A stretch of DNA of 64,000 nt from Allium sativum (GCA_030737875.1 CM060922.1:305279456-305343455); one strand, 5' to 3'. Positions 43,701 through 57,375 are shown, counted from the stretch's first letter. Program-made: numbers and translations. Notes: generated by a model not told the origin, from the letters alone.

Positions 43701-45060
43701 ATTATATATCAGATGTCCAACAAAGATAGGCATGATTGAATAATAACTTCCTAGGCATGTAAATCATTGACTCAATAAAAAGAAAGGAATTAATCTGAAA
43801 GGTTTGTCTTATCATCAAGCATGGACTTAGATCCATTTCATTACATGCCAAAATTACTATTAGGTGTTTAAATCTGAAAATAACTTGAACCTACGTGTTT
43901 ATAGTTCGATTTACGCTCCATTTCCCAAGTCATATGTTTAATATGCTTTATGCCTCAAATCTCAAGTCATATGCTCGATACACTTTATGTTTTGAATACA
44001 ACATGTGTTATGTCCTCAAATCAGTTACAACTCAATTATGCCCAATTGTACACAATTTAATACTTTTCCCAAATTTTAGCGCTGGTCATGTCCAAATCAT
44101 ATTTTATGCCCAATTTTATTTCCAACGTACGTTCATCTCTTATGAGATCCGGCTTAGGCTCGCAGTAGCCTGGCTATAAAACAAGAAGGGAAGAAGGGAA
44201 GAAGGAAAGAAGAGACAAAGAATAGACATAATATTATCAATGAGATAGATCCAAAGGATATAGAAAGACAGATAGAAATAAGCATAATCTCAGATCCAGA
44301 TTTTTTACAATGCCAGAATCCCAACTAACTTTTATTTCTGAAAGTAACGTGAACTTACAAATTACAGAACGGTCTTGAATTCTGGGATCTGTATTCTGAA
44401 ACTGAATAGCTCTCCCTTGAAGCAGACTATTTGTTCTTATAATTTAGATTTGATTTGATTCTTAGAAAATGGTTGTTGAAGTCGTTGAATTAGCCTTTGA
44501 ATCTCTACTTGAATTTTAACTTGATTCTACGAAGGACTTGAGCAGCATAACCCCGTCTTTGATTTATTTTTATATGAATTAGGGTAGAGTATAGACAAAT
44601 TGAAGTTGTGTAGAGAAAACTGTAGCCTTAGGGGTGTTTATATAGCATAGGGATCAACGAATCTGTTCAGAACGGGCGTCCAGATGCAGAAAAATGAATT
44701 TGTCCTCGGATCTGGAAATAGGGGGTGGTCGACCACCAGGTCGACCGCCTGGTCGACCTGTCTAACCTAGGTCGACCCCCTGGTCGACCTGGGTCCTGGG
44801 CGGGAAATTTCCTGCCCAGCCCGGACGTGTGATTTGAATTTCGAATTTCAAACCTGAGCTGTTTTATTTAAACCCCTGAAACTTCTGAAGGTCATAACTT
44901 CTTCATACTGAGTCCGATTTACACAAACTCGAACTGTATCTCAAGCAGAATTCCAAGATGAACACAATGGAGTAACCCGTTTCCCTTAATTCTTCTCTTA
45001 AAAATTAATTATACTTTAATTTTTTACTTTGACGTTCACCGAATATACGGGGTGTTACAC
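40795..45060 (-). repeat. Element A 5' LTR (4266 bp)
   Basis: Near-identical in layout to 28433-32703; differences seen by eye are scattered substitutions and a few indels (for example loss of about 60 bp near 41700, and extra GGTCGACC units at 44725-44790). Its own hairpin array is at 41895-42665. Confidence 0.92.
44725..44825. repeat. GGTCGACC repeats and CTGGGCGGGAAATTTCC palindrome
   Basis: Several GGTCGACC palindromes followed by a near-perfect palindrome GGGCGGGAAATTTCCTGCCC. Counterparts at 32408-32465 and 52555-52636 have fewer or altered units. Confidence 0.7.
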
Positions 45061-45756
45061 TCGGCCTTGTCACCCCTTAAACTTTATCAAAATTTAATCT
45101 CAATTCGATCCAAACACGCCAAAAGGTAAAAAGAAAAAAAATTCGAACGTTGATAAACAACCTTTTTGAAATTTTAGATTTTGTTGAAAAAGATGAATAC
45201 AATTTGCAGAAAGCGGATGAATTTCGTTCATTTGCACGAATGATTGATACAGTTCATCATTGGAAGTTTGGATTTTGTTCGAGGGTGAATACAATGTGTT
45301 ACGGTTTTGATCTTATGGTTTGATAAGAAAAACAACCTCGCTATGAGATGATTTGTCAAAAGTAATTACAATAAAACGGTGTACATATTCCAACATTAAA
45401 ACAAATGTTTGTTAAGTGAATTTATGCTTATGTTCATGCTATGTTAAACGTCTCTGTATGTTATTATTATTTTTTCAGGCTAGTAGGTTTTTTATGTGTT
45501 TATTTGTTGTTATTGTGTTCAATGCTTACTATGATAGTGAAAACTAAAGTAAACAATGCTTTAATGTGTTATTTCATTTGTGCAAAACGTTTATGTTTCA
45601 TGCATTATTATTTTTCTATGTGTAGAATTAAATTAGAGTTTATGTTTTAAGGTTGCATTAATGAAGAGTATAGGGTTAGTATTGGAAATTTTATTAATAT
45701 GTTTAAGGGGAGACTAATTTATTTTAACCCCCTTAACAATTTTAAAATAAACCGAA
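45061..45756. other. Spacer between elements A and B
   Basis: AT-rich with no gene. TTAACCCCCTTAACAATTTT at 45724-45743 is the inverted counterpart of TTGTTAAGGGGG near 28370, so the two flanks of element A may be halves of one small transposon. It ends in CCGAA, the left flank of element B. Confidence 0.35.
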
Positions 45757-48684
45757 TGTAGCAATTTGTATTTCGCCCGGACCTAATCGATCGCAAAATC
45801 GACTAAGACCATTCAAAAACCTGAATACGCTAAATCGGGCATACAACACATTAGAATAAATAACAGAAGACTTTTATAAACATTACATTAATGTTACATC
45901 AGAGTACAGAATATCAGAGTACATCGAAATTAATACCACAGTAGAAGATTAAATTACAATAATTGTAATACAATGTAGCGGCAACGAATAACTAACACAG
46001 CAGAAGGCCATCAGTGCTCTGGACACAACTTTAAGCTTCGATCTAGAATCCTGCTCAATATATATGCAAAATAAGCTACTCGACTGCCCGTGTGGAAAAG
46101 AGGGCACCTGAGTTTGCAAAGTGAAACAAACTATGAGTCAGTCATGGGACTGGTATGAGAAATCTTACTTAACTTATCTAATAATAATAAGGCTAATCAC
46201 AAGACCACGCCGCTAACGCGGAACGTCTTTACTCCAATGGATTGCCAGTACATAAATAAAGTAAATCGCTAAACAACCCAACGCTTTTTGAAAAAATGAA
46301 ACCATTATAAGACTCAAGTCTCATCACACAATGCAACGCAAACCAGAGGATAGAGTTTTTCCTTATAATGGTCAAAAATGCTTGATACGATAAAACAGAT
46401 TTGATATTATTATTAGTGTGTATATGTTTCAAAAACATTTCAATCATAATGTATAAATCATAGATGGCATAGCTACCATATACTATGTCACCATCCTAGT
46501 TTTACAATCAAAGCCATACGGTGTCGTATTGGAAGTTGGATTTCCATCATGAACCATGGCAAGGGATCGTCCTTACCGAATTCGAGACAATCTAGCCTAT
46601 GTCTCAGGACTCAGACTCAGGTGAGCCCTTAGGAGCGCCAGGACCAGTCCACAAATATGTTAGTGGATTAGTTATGCCTGAACAACGTCTCCCCGCCCTA
46701 TGGGGCGTAAATAGAACCACTAGGGACTCAAATCCGAGGTACCTCGCTTTCCATCATCCACATAAGTAAAAATATCTGGGCTTGTAAAACCCAGACACCA
46801 CTTCTAACTAGAAAGAAACGCATGCTCTCCCTGGGGTCCTTCTCCCATTTTTGGTTCGTACCGGTGTGTGAAGCTCACGAAGTATCGCTACACAAAGCTA
46901 TGATAAATAAAGTTGTGCTTTGATCATCAACCACAAGGCTCTGCTTTTCAACAAAAGCCTTGATCATTTGCATCTTAGCATGCCACCTTGTCAATCCATA
47001 CCATACCATTGATTTATGTCAATATATAACCTCTAAGCTCGTACGCCTCAGAGAAGGGTGTTAAGCAAGAGAATAAATTCTCCGCCACCAAATATAAATA
47101 TATTTAGCAGAGATCAACGAATACAGCATAAAGGAATACAACGTCAGACATACCATCCATTTACAAGTCCGTTCTGGGTCTGAACGAAACCGGAGACATC
47201 TTATTCCTCGTCCCATATGTCCAATACCGGAGAGAGGTTCTCGCATATCCATCGATCTCCAAGTACGTCTGGACGATCACCACTTATTACCTTGTCTTGG
47301 GATGCCTCCCAATCAAGACATCAGTAATCATCCAAATGATGTGAAGACCTCCGGTCTTCAACCACCGTCTTCAACTTCGACTTTTAATCGTCGTTGTAAT
47401 TATTCATAATGGGTTAAACCCGGTCTTTCCGAATAACTTGCGTATTTTATAATCAATAATTAAGTGCTATAAAAACACATCATACGCCTCATTCCAATTC
47501 AGAATATTCTTTTAAATAAATATTCACATTATTGGGAAAAGGTTCCCATTAATTTTATCAAAGATAAATTCTTTTAAAATTATTCTTTAATCTTCTTTTC
47601 AAAGATTCATTAAAACTCCAGTTTGGTTATAATATCAAAAATCATTACTTTATGATTATTCAACTTTAAGAAATTAATCTTGCCTTTAACTGGGTTGAAT
47701 AACCAATGTCATTTAAAACACAGTTCACGATAAACCCAGAATCATCTTCCATTAAACATGGAATTTTCACAGAAATCAAATCAATATATAATCGACATAA
47801 ATTTCCATATCAAACTAATAATCTAAATGGAATAATGGCAAAGCCTTTTAAATTCCATACATAATAATGGTCTTCTTTTACAGAAGCTCCTCTCGATTAT
47901 TTTTAAATCGAATTCCATTCAATTCCAATTCCTTTTATTAAATTGGAAAACTTTATTATGCAAAAGTTGCCATTAAAACTTAATAAAAAGATTTATAAAT
48001 TCCAAATTATATTTTCACTGTTAATTGTGTTAAAGAACAAATGTCATTAAAAAAACACAGTTCACAATAAACCCAATTCACATTTCATTTTATTCCAATT
48101 ACTAAATATAATTGGAAACTCTAATGATCTTAATTAAAAGATTTATTCTTTTCATCAGGGGTTTAAGAACAATGTTATTGAAGACACCATTCACGACAAA
48201 TCCAAAAATCCAATTTATTTTATTTAATTCCAATTTAACATTAATTAGTTGGAAAGCTTCATTAAATCTTTAATTTAAAGATTTATCCTAGATAATAACT
48301 AGTTCATTTCGATGAAAATATATTTTTATCTTTTCAAATATGGAATTTTTCATCCAAAATATTTTCAAATCATTGATTATGATTTTACATAATTTTTCCA
48401 TATTTTTAATAATTTTATTAAGGCCTTTACAGTCGGTTTCCAATAACGGCCACCGAACTGCATTCATAACGACCTTTTTCAAATTTGTTTTGGATATAAT
48501 TCCAAATCCCACCGTTAGATTTCAAAACTCTTATATTCATTGGAAAGCTCTTTTCGATACGAACCCAACAGTTCCGGTTTTAGGAGAATCCGATGGTCGG
48601 ATCTCTCGTTACGCCAATTTGAAGTTAATAGTCGAAATTCGTGAACGGTCGCTGCGCGGCGCATTCTATTCAGGCCATATATAA

Positions 48685-51600
48685 TGAAACACCCCACCTC
48701 CGTTAAGGTCACTCTCAAAGGAAATGCCTTAACTTCTTTGGAGCATTATTGGTAAAAGATGCAGATAAATTACAAGACAGACAAATAAAGCAGCGGAAAA
48801 TAAAGTCATTTTATAAACAACTTAATTCAGTCAAGCTTTTACAACAATTGTCTCAATCATACTTAAAAGTAATACATAGAAATTCTGTCTTGAATCAAAA
48901 ACTTCCAAGTATAAAAGAAGCATAAAAATAACAATGATATTCCCCAATGAAGCATGAACCAGCCATAGCAGTAGAAGAGAGAGAGAGTCCAAAACAATAC
49001 ATCGACTATCTTCGAGCTTGGAAGGAAAACTGAGCTAAGTGATAACATTTCCTCCCTATGAACCGGGGGGAAACGGAAGAAAAGAGGCGAAACAAAACTA
49101 GATCAGACATGAGTCTGGTAAGTCCAGTGACTTTCAGCATATAAAGAGGCAAAAGCATCATGACATGAATAAACTGAATATAAGACAATACCGTGATAAC
49201 AAGGATAACAAGATAACATAGGATAAGCATAAGGTATGATAAGTCAAGATAAACTGAATGCGCTTCTACTCTTTCTCTGCTTCGCTACTACTTTGTTATT
49301 CTGATTTTTATATGTATCTCTGCACCACCTAACTAGTGTCCCAACTAGTAATCTTTATAAAATGATAATATTACAACGTGATCCCAATCCCTGCATATAG
49401 TGGTAGCCTTCAGGTGTACATCTATCATGAGGATTCCACCTCAATCAGCCTAATTGCCATGAAAATGTTAGATGTGCCCTTACTACCCTATCGATCGGCT
49501 CCCTTACTTGTATTCATGTTCCAAGTGTCTGTGTCAATCGGCCAACTCTTACGTGTAGATACCCTGTGCTGGCCCCACCATAAGGTGCGTCAATCCTTAT
49601 GATAGCGACCCGACATGATTCAAGATGCACAGTGTATAACTACTGGTACTCAGTGCCTGCTTTTTCCCACTCCGGAGTACGTGCACGCCCGTAAACCATT
49701 GGAACCTACACTGACACACTCCCTACCGCTGTTTTGACCGCTTATAATCAGCCCAGTAATCGTGCCCCACCCTGCCTAGTTTCAGGCTACCATGATACAT
49801 CTATGTCGGTTACTGCTGAAATGGGTCCCCGTTACTAGGGTTTCCTATTGGTTAAGTTTATGGGCCTATATATACAAATATTACCCATCTACACGAGATG
49901 TACTTAACCCTCCCACCGATTCTAGCATGTTTACTTAACGGTTAAGTTTTGTGGGCCTATATGTACTAATATTACCCACCTACACGAGATGTACTTAACC
50001 CTCCCATCGATTCAAGCATATTTATTTAACGGTTAAGTTTTGTAGGCCTATATGTACTAATATTAACCACCAACCCGAGATGTACTTAACCCACCCGCAC
50101 ATTATGTCATATTGGTTAAGTGTTGTCCATTCATGTTAACTTAACCCACCCATTCATCGTGTCATGTTGGTTAAGTGTTTCTTATTAACTTAACCCTTCT
50201 CACTTATCATGTTAGATTGGTTAAGTGTTTCCTGTTAACTTAACTCCGTTCGTTCATCAAGTTATATTGGTCAAGTGTTTCTTGTTACTTAACCCCACGT
50301 GTTCATCTTTTGTATTGGTTAAGTGTCATCAGTCAATTCAAGTTAACTTAACCCACCTACTCATCATGTCATGTTACTTTGGTTAAGTGTTGCTTTATTG
50401 TGTTAACTTAACCCTACCATAAACCAAGTTATGTTGGTTAAGTGTTAATTTAACCCTTTCCATTTATCATGCTATATCGGTTAAGTGTTTCCTATTAACT
50501 TAACCCTAGTCATCCATCTTGTCATATTGCTTAATTGTTTCTCATTACTTAACCCTAGTCATCCATGTAATATTGGTTATGTGTTCCTATGCACCTAACC
50601 CTACTCATTCATCTTGTTCATTAGCATTAATTGATTTATTAATGCACCAACCTCTCACATTAGATATGTGTTGTTGCGGTTACTGGATGTGTCGGGCGGT
50701 TTAGGGCAGTTTCACACCAACAACGAAATCTAACCTCAGGTTTTTCTTAGGCATGATGCACTAACCTCTCACATTAGATAGGTGTTGTTGTGGTTACTGG
50801 ATGTGTCGGGCGGTTCCGGGCAGTTTTACACCACAACTCAATCTAACCTCGGGTTAAGCATATTCATCTTTTCACATGTTTACAGATAAATTATTCACAA
50901 TTGTTGTCAATTTCAGATTATGCCATATTTTCCATAAACATCCAAGTCTAGATTTATATGCTAATTATCCCAACCAGTCATATTCCAATTCTCAAGTTAT
51001 GCCCAACAAAACTAATTGCAAGTTATGGCCCCCAAGTTCAATTTCGAGTTATCACTCAAAATAGACTACACCTAATCTTCTCAAGTTTTCAATAATAGTC
51101 ATGCCCCAATATTCCAATATACATTAATGGTTATGCCCAATCCAGATTAATATTCCAATTTACAGTTTGCGCCAAATCCAGATTTAATATTTCCATTTAC
51201 CCCAAGTTCGCAATAAAGACAATTATGCCCCAAATCATAAGTTACAAAATTATGTTCCACCATTACCAAATAGACTATCCCCCAATACCTCCGCGCACGT
51301 ACAATAAATTTCAGTCTAGATTCGAGGTTAATCAAGATTCATAAAATAGAAGGGGAAGAAAGAGGAGCATAAACGAGAGTAGGCATAAAACAGGCGTTAA
51401 AATGGTAGATCTGTCAAATATAATATTATGGACCTAAGAGGATTACAGATCTGTTAGAGTTGAGGTATAACAAAGATAGATTTGAAATAAACTAACAGAA
51501 ATAACCTCATAGACATATAGATCTGATATAAATAATATCACGAACCTAAAAAGGATTATATATCAGAAGTCCAACAAAGCTAGGCATGATTGAATAATAA

Positions 51601-52883
51601 CTTCCTAGGCATGTAAATCATTGATTCAATAGGAAGATAGGAACTAATTGGAAAGATTTGTATTATGGACTTAGATCCATTTCAGTACATGCCAAAATCA
51701 CTATTAGGTGTTTAAATCTGAAATTAACTTGGACTTACATGTTTACAGTTCGATTTACGCCCCAAATCCCAATTTATATGTCTAATATACTTTATGCCTC
51801 AAATCTCAAGTCATATGTCCAATACTTTATGCCTCAAATCTCAAATCATATGTCCAATAATTTATGCCTCAAATCTCAAGTCATATGTTCGACACTTTAT
51901 GTTTTGAATACAACATGTGTTTTGTCCTCAAATCAGTTACAACTCAATTATACCCAATTTTATTTCCAACGTACGTTCATCTCTTATGAGATCTGGCTCA
52001 GGCTCGCAGTAGCCTGGCTATAAAACAAAAAAGAAAGAAGGAAAGAAGAGACAAAGAACGGACATAATATTATCAATGAGATAGATCCAAGGAATATAGA
52101 AAGACAGGCATAATCACAGATCCAGATTTATTACAATGTCAGAATCACAATTAACTTTTATTTCTGAAAGTAACGTGAACTTACAAATTACAGAAGGGTC
52201 TTGAATTCTGGGATCTGTATTCTGAAACTGAATAGCTCTCCCTTGAAGTAGACTATTTGTTCTTCTAATTTAGATTTGATTCTTAGAAATTGTTGTTGAA
52301 GTCGTTGAATTAACTTTTGAATCTCCATTAGAATTCTAAACTTGATTTCTACGAAGGACTTGAGTAGCATAACCCCATCTTAGATTTATTTTGATATGAA
52401 TTAGGATAGAGTATAGGCGTAATGAAGTTGTGTGGAGAGAAAGTGAGGTTTGGGGGTGTTTAAATAGTTTAGGAGCAACGAATCTGGTCAGAACGGGCAT
52501 CCAAATGCAGAAAAATGAATTTGTCCACAGATCTGGAAAAGGGTGGGAGGGGAGGTCGACCCCATGGTCAACCTATTCTACCCAGTTCGACCCCCAGGTC
52601 GACCTGGGTCCTGGGCAGGAAATTTTCCGCCCAGCCTGGGTGTGTGATTTGAATTTCGAAACATTAAATTAGAATTCGGGCTGGTTTTTATTTAAACCCC
52701 TGAAACTTCTGAAGGTCATAACTTCTTCGTATGGAGTCCGATTTACGCTAACTCGAACTCTATCTCAAGCAGAATTCCGAGACTAACGCAATGGCGTAAC
52801 CCGTTTCCCTTAATTCTTCTTTTAAAAATTAAGTATACTTTGATTTGTTCTTTTAATATTCTCAGAAAATACGGGGTGTTACA
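48685..52883 (-). mobile_element. Solo LTR of family A (4199 bp) nested in element B
   Basis: Starts TGAAACACCCC and ends GGGGTGTTACA, aligned with the element A LTRs but more diverged, with small deletions. The 5-bp target duplication TATAA is perfect (48680-48684, 52884-52888). The other LTR of element B has the uninterrupted site GGCCATATATAATATATATT at about 60291-60310, which directly shows the empty state. Confidence 0.95.
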
Positions 52884-53689
52884 TATAATATATATTATAT
52901 ATATCATTGATTTCCATTTAAATCATATTTTATAAAATATTTATAAATTCGTTTTAAAATGATTTCAACTCCATTTTCAATTTTAAATCAAAATTGAATA
53001 TTCTATATCTTTATTATATCATAATATTAATATTTTCAAAATATTAAATTTTGAAATCACTGCTTTTCGATATTCATTCTAAAATGAATAAAATTGATCG
53101 ATAAACCCGTTCGGGTTAAATATGGCGTTTCTATACTTAATCCAGCTTCATATTGTGTCCATCCAAAAATGGATATGAAAATCATAATTTTATCCTTCAA
53201 TGAATTTTATTCTATAGTATTCATCATTTTAAAATATTCTATATTTTAAAAGATTCTTTATTTTAATATATTCGTAATATAAAAATATTCTGAATCGGAA
53301 TGCGACTCAATCAATTACCATATAATTTCAGTTATATGGATTTCATACACCACATGTATATAAAAATAATGATAAATAATCATCCAACAATCCATTTACA
53401 TCCAGAGTGAAATTTTATAACTATGTGAGCATTAAAATAAATAGATAACGCTCATCATAGACTGTCAATCCATCGGTTGACATATAACTAAATATTGGGA
53501 CTAGTGTATGTCAAATATCATCCCAATACCCGTGTGGGGTTTTCAAACAACAACAGTTTATATAAATAAATCAGTGGTTAATAAATTTAACCAATTTTGA
53601 TTTAGTTTGAATTATTGCCAGTATCGCTAACACAAATATGATAATGTTTTAATCTAGCATAAATCATATTTTTGACATATGACCAATTT

Positions 53690-54340
53690 TCTAATATCAC
53701 TAACATAATAATGGAAATGTTTTAATCTTTAACATATTTTTGTATTTCTAACTAATGATCATTTTAATCATTTCTACATGCACTACAAAAATGTAAATTT
53801 TATCGTTGACATATTTTAACATAACATTTTCTAATAAAATGATATTTTTATATCAACGTGACATATTCTAATAAAATGACGTTTTTAATTCACATAACAT
53901 TATTCTAAATAAATGACTTTTTTAATTTCACGTAACATTATTCTAAATAAAAGGACATTTCCATTTTAACATGACATGATTCTAAATAAATGACATTTCT
54001 ATTTCACATGACATTTTCTAACTAAATGACATTTTTATTTACAAAATATGTTTTCTAACTAAATGACATATTTGTTTACAAAATATGTTTTTCTAATATC
54101 AAATAAAAAGGAGTTTTACTTGCATAACTTATTTACATATTTCCTAATGTCAAACAAAAGGAATTTTTTATTCGCATAATTTTCTATTCTTCTAAAATAA
54201 AAAGACAATTTTTGTCTACACACATGTTTTCTAATTCTAGCGACAAAATAAAAGATAATTTTGTCTACATACACATTTTCTAATCCCAATGACAAAATAA
54301 AGAGACAATTTTGTCATATGTATATGTTGATAATTCTAGT
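53690..54340. repeat. Degenerate repeats with TTCTAA(A/C)TAAATGACATTT core
   Basis: Units of roughly 35-40 bp recur (for example near 53830, 53905, 53945, 53985, 54020, 54055) with ACATGACAT variants, grading into AAAATAAAAGACAATTTTGT units at 54180-54340. Part of the element B LTR. Confidence 0.6.
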
Positions 54341-54374
54341 GACAAAAATAAAAATGACTATTCTTACTTGTACA

Positions 54375-54610
54375 CAAATTCAATGTTTAATTCGACAAAT
54401 AAAAATGAATACTTTTATTTGTACATAAATTCAATGTTGAATTTGACAAATAAAAATGAATGCCTTTATTTTTAAACAATTCAATGTTAAATTTGACAAA
54501 TAAAAATGAATACTTCTATTTGTAAACAATTCAATGTTAAATTTGACAAATAAAAATGAATACTTTTATTTGTAAACAATTCAATGTTAAATTTGATGAA
54601 TAAAAATGAA
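54375..54610. repeat. 50-bp tandem repeats, about five copies
   Basis: Units contain TTCAATGTTAAATTTGACAA then ATAAAAATGAATACTTTTAT and TTGTAAACAA. The last two or three copies are nearly identical. Located in the element B 3' LTR. Confidence 0.85.
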
Positions 54611-54724
54611 TTTTGATTTTGTTGACACAATATTCAACAAAATTGATGTTTTTGTTTTAACTATTTTCTTTCAACAAAAATGTTATTTTTGTATTGACTA
54701 TTTTATTTCAACAAAATAGTCATT

Positions 54725-55035
54725 TTTGTTTCAACTATTTTATTTTGGCAGAAGTGGCAAATTTGTTTAAACTAATTGGTTTTAACAAAAGTGACAAATT
54801 GGTTTCATCTAATTTATTTTAGCAAAAGTGACAAATTTGTTTCAACTAATTGGTTTTGACAAAACTGACAAATTGGTTGCGACTAGTTGGTTTTGACAAA
54901 AGTGATAAATTTGTTTCCCTAATTTATTTTGACAAAAGTGACAAATTTGTTTCAACTAATTGGTTTTGACAAAAGTGACAAATTTGTTTCATCTAATTTA
55001 TTTTGGCAAAAGTGGTAAATTTGTTCCCAATTTTC
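54725..55035. repeat. About 39-bp tandem repeats, eight copies
   Basis: Units contain TTTTGACAAAAGTGACAAAT then TTGTTTCAACTAATTGG, with an alternating TCATCTAATTTATTTTGGC variant, suggesting a two-unit higher-order period. Located in the element B 3' LTR. Confidence 0.85.
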
Positions 55036-55603
55036 TTACAACAAAATGTCCTTTTTATTTAACAAAACCTTATTCTAACTAAATGTCATATTTATATTTA
55101 ACAAAATCATGTTTTTTACATACGATTATTATTCATTAACATGCAAAGGATGACAATTTTGACTATTAAAATATAATTAACAAATAAATATTTATATTCT
55201 AAATTAACATGTTGTAGACAATATGTTTAACGAACAACATATATTTTGATCCAATAAATCAATCACAACCAAATCAATCAATCTAAATTTTATACAACAC
55301 CTATATGTGTTTTACACAGCGTATATACATAATATCACAATCAAAATCAATTTAAATTTATATATTTTTATTTTAAATTGAGAAATCTCATAGTGGTTTT
55401 ATTCCTTCAAGTTCGATGACTAGCTCCAAATTTGTTCCAATTGATTCCATTGCATGGATCTCAATTTTTCGGTTCCAACACTTCCGAAATCATCGAATTC
55501 CGTTGCTGCTTGAAAAAGTTATGGGTTTTTAAAACTTAATTACATAATTAATTTAATTAACAACTAGAAAACACTAATTATTTTCATTGACCTTAACCCA
55601 AAA

Positions 55604-55870
55604 TTAGGCCGTGGCCTTAGTCTTCTTCTTGTTTGAACGACATACTCCAGACATCGAAACAACCCATCCACGCTCCGATTTCACTCCAAATCGCACGCCA
55701 CCCAAGCCACGGACCCACGATCTGACACCACTCCGCCCTCCGTCGTGCCGATGCCTCCCCACGACCGCCACCACACTGAACTCGGTGGCCCTATGCCACC
55801 TGAAAACTTCTCCGAACATAACACCTTCTTCAGGGAATTCTGACCGCTTTGTTGTTGATGACACGATCAT
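55604..55870 (-). other. GC-rich island of the element B LTR
   Basis: The only GC-rich patch of the LTR; its place relative to the LTR start matches the islands at 34880-35143 and 61930-62143. An 88-codon minus-strand frame exists but has no counterpart in the sister LTRs, so it is treated as noncoding leader. Confidence 0.4.
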
Positions 55871-56929
55871 AGCCGTATGGAATCATAGATCATGGTTTGC
55901 TCTTCGATATTTGTTTAAAAGTTGGAGAGTAATTTGAATCGGATTTGGAGAAAATAAGGATTGAATTTGAGAGCTTTTTGGCCATTAAAATAGACAAACG
56001 GCGGCTGGTTCATTTTGAAGACTAGGGTTTTGATTATCTAATTTATAATATTATATTATTAATTTCATTAATTTACAAAAAAGCCCATTAACTTATACCG
56101 GTTCCAAATCCAGACAAGCGAGAGTTGTTCCCAGCCAAATACCCCCGCTTCGAACATAATGGGCTAGATCCCATCAGCCCATTTGATCGTTTTCAGCTAG
56201 TTTTCTTCAATTTAAAATATAAAACATTTAATTATTTAATTTGATCGTACATTTTAATTTACCCGGGCCACATACTGACTCCAAAACTTCCCGAAAAATA
56301 AATCTAGCTATGTTTTAATGATACAGTCCTAACAAAATAAATTTCGTCGAATTTGAAGACCATTTGAAGAATAGTCATTTTCTGGTCGATCCAAATTGAC
56401 TGAAATTGACAAAACACGTTTTAATTAGCCACACACACATATTGATTTCAAAAATTATGAAAATGGGAATCTTGCAATAAATTGACATTCTAGGTCCAAC
56501 CAAAGTGGTTTCGTCGAAAATGGAGGTCGTTTGTAAAATGGCTATTTGTACGAGCTATATATTATATTAAATTCTATAGCGACTATTCTGAATTTTAAAC
56601 TGGGCATAACTTTTTATTCCCGCTATGAAATTTCAATTTTTCAGATTCGTTGGAAAGATATTTTTAAATAGATTTAAATATTTCTAGTTTCACTAGAATC
56701 CGATTTATTTTGAATCATGTACATTTAGTCAAAGTTCAGATTCAAATTTTCAAACTACCGCACTATTTCTAATTCCTTTTATAATTAAAATAAATATATT
56801 CTTTCTAATTTCGATTTAAATAAAATTTTAATCGTTATTATTTAAAATAAATTATTTAAAATATTTAAAATCCATTAAAATTCCTAAAATAAAAATTTTA
56901 AACTAGTTCCAAAATTCTGGGTTATTACA

Positions 56930-56968
56930 ATCTCCCCTACTTAAAATCTTTTCGTCCTCGAAAAGGAT
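56930..56968 (-). promoter_or_regulatory. Polypurine tract of element B
   Basis: On the minus strand TTTTCGAGGACGAAAAGATT is followed by TTAAGTAGGGGAGAT directly before the LTR start. The first motif is the usual end of chromovirus pol, so the interior retains the last codons' region plus the plus-strand primer. Confidence 0.85.
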
Positions 56969-57363
56969 CGGAGCTGAAAGTTGTTTAATTAACCAACTCA
57001 ACTTTCAAAAAAAATTCTTGATTTTAATAATTTTATTATTTGAACTAATAATCACACAACAGAATCTTCAATGAATTGGTTGATTAATTTTTCAAATATA
57101 TATACCTTTTTTTATATATTCTAAAATCATATTTTCTAAAATTGGATTATATATATAATCACAAATATGTTAATTATAAGCTTGTCACTCTCAACTCATT
57201 CCAGGGCATTTTTAACCCCATCTCTAATGAGTTTTCTCGTTCTAGGATACTACTGATTCTATCTCTAATGAGTATTATTTTGTAGGATGTTACTAATCCT
57301 ACCTCTGATGAGTCTTTTGTTCAGTTCTAACGAGTTGTGCCCCAAAGATTTGAGCTAACCAAA

Positions 57364-57375
57364 GCTTTGATACCA
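57364..57375 (-). promoter_or_regulatory. Primer binding site of element B
   Basis: On the minus strand TGGTATCAAAGC, one mismatch from the initiator-Met tRNA primer site TGGTATCAGAGC, two bases after the LTR end CATTACA. Confidence 0.9.

Larger units (their letters stand above)
28433..45060 (-). mobile_element. Element A: long-LTR Ty3/gypsy retrotransposon with decayed core
   Basis: Minus-strand element. 5' LTR 40795-45060, primer site 40781-40792, internal region 32704-40794 (interrupted by a 5.8-kb solo LTR), polypurine tract at about 32704-32720, 3' LTR 28433-32703. Flanks CTCGA (28428-28432) and CTCGG (45061-45065) fit a 5-bp target duplication with one change. LTRs start TGTAACACCCCG and end GGGGTGTTTCA on the minus strand. 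Minus the nested insert, the interior is only about 2.3 kb, far short of the 5 kb or so needed for gag-pol. The element is therefore internally deleted and cannot be autonomous. Gag/protease and integrase-like scraps place it in Ty3/gypsy, probably near Tekay chromoviruses. Confidence 0.88.
45757..56929 (-). repeat. Element B 3' LTR, about 7 kb without its nested insert
   Basis: Minus-strand start TGTAATAACCCAG at 56929 and end GCTACA at 45757. The segments 45757-48684 and 52884-56929 join through the target duplication TATAA. It contains a GC-rich island near 55605-55870 and a long stretch of degenerate minisatellites (53690-55090). Frames such as that at 47061-47252 recur in the 5' LTR (58681-58896) but look like byproducts, not genes. 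Confidence 0.88.

Noticed and set aside
47061..47252. 63-codon minus-strand frame also found at 58681-58896
   Set aside because: Shared only because both are LTRs of element B; the lengths differ and there is no domain.
55611..55937. 108-codon plus-strand frame, Pro/Thr-rich
   Set aside because: Antisense to the LTR and created by the GC-rich island; no sister-copy conservation.
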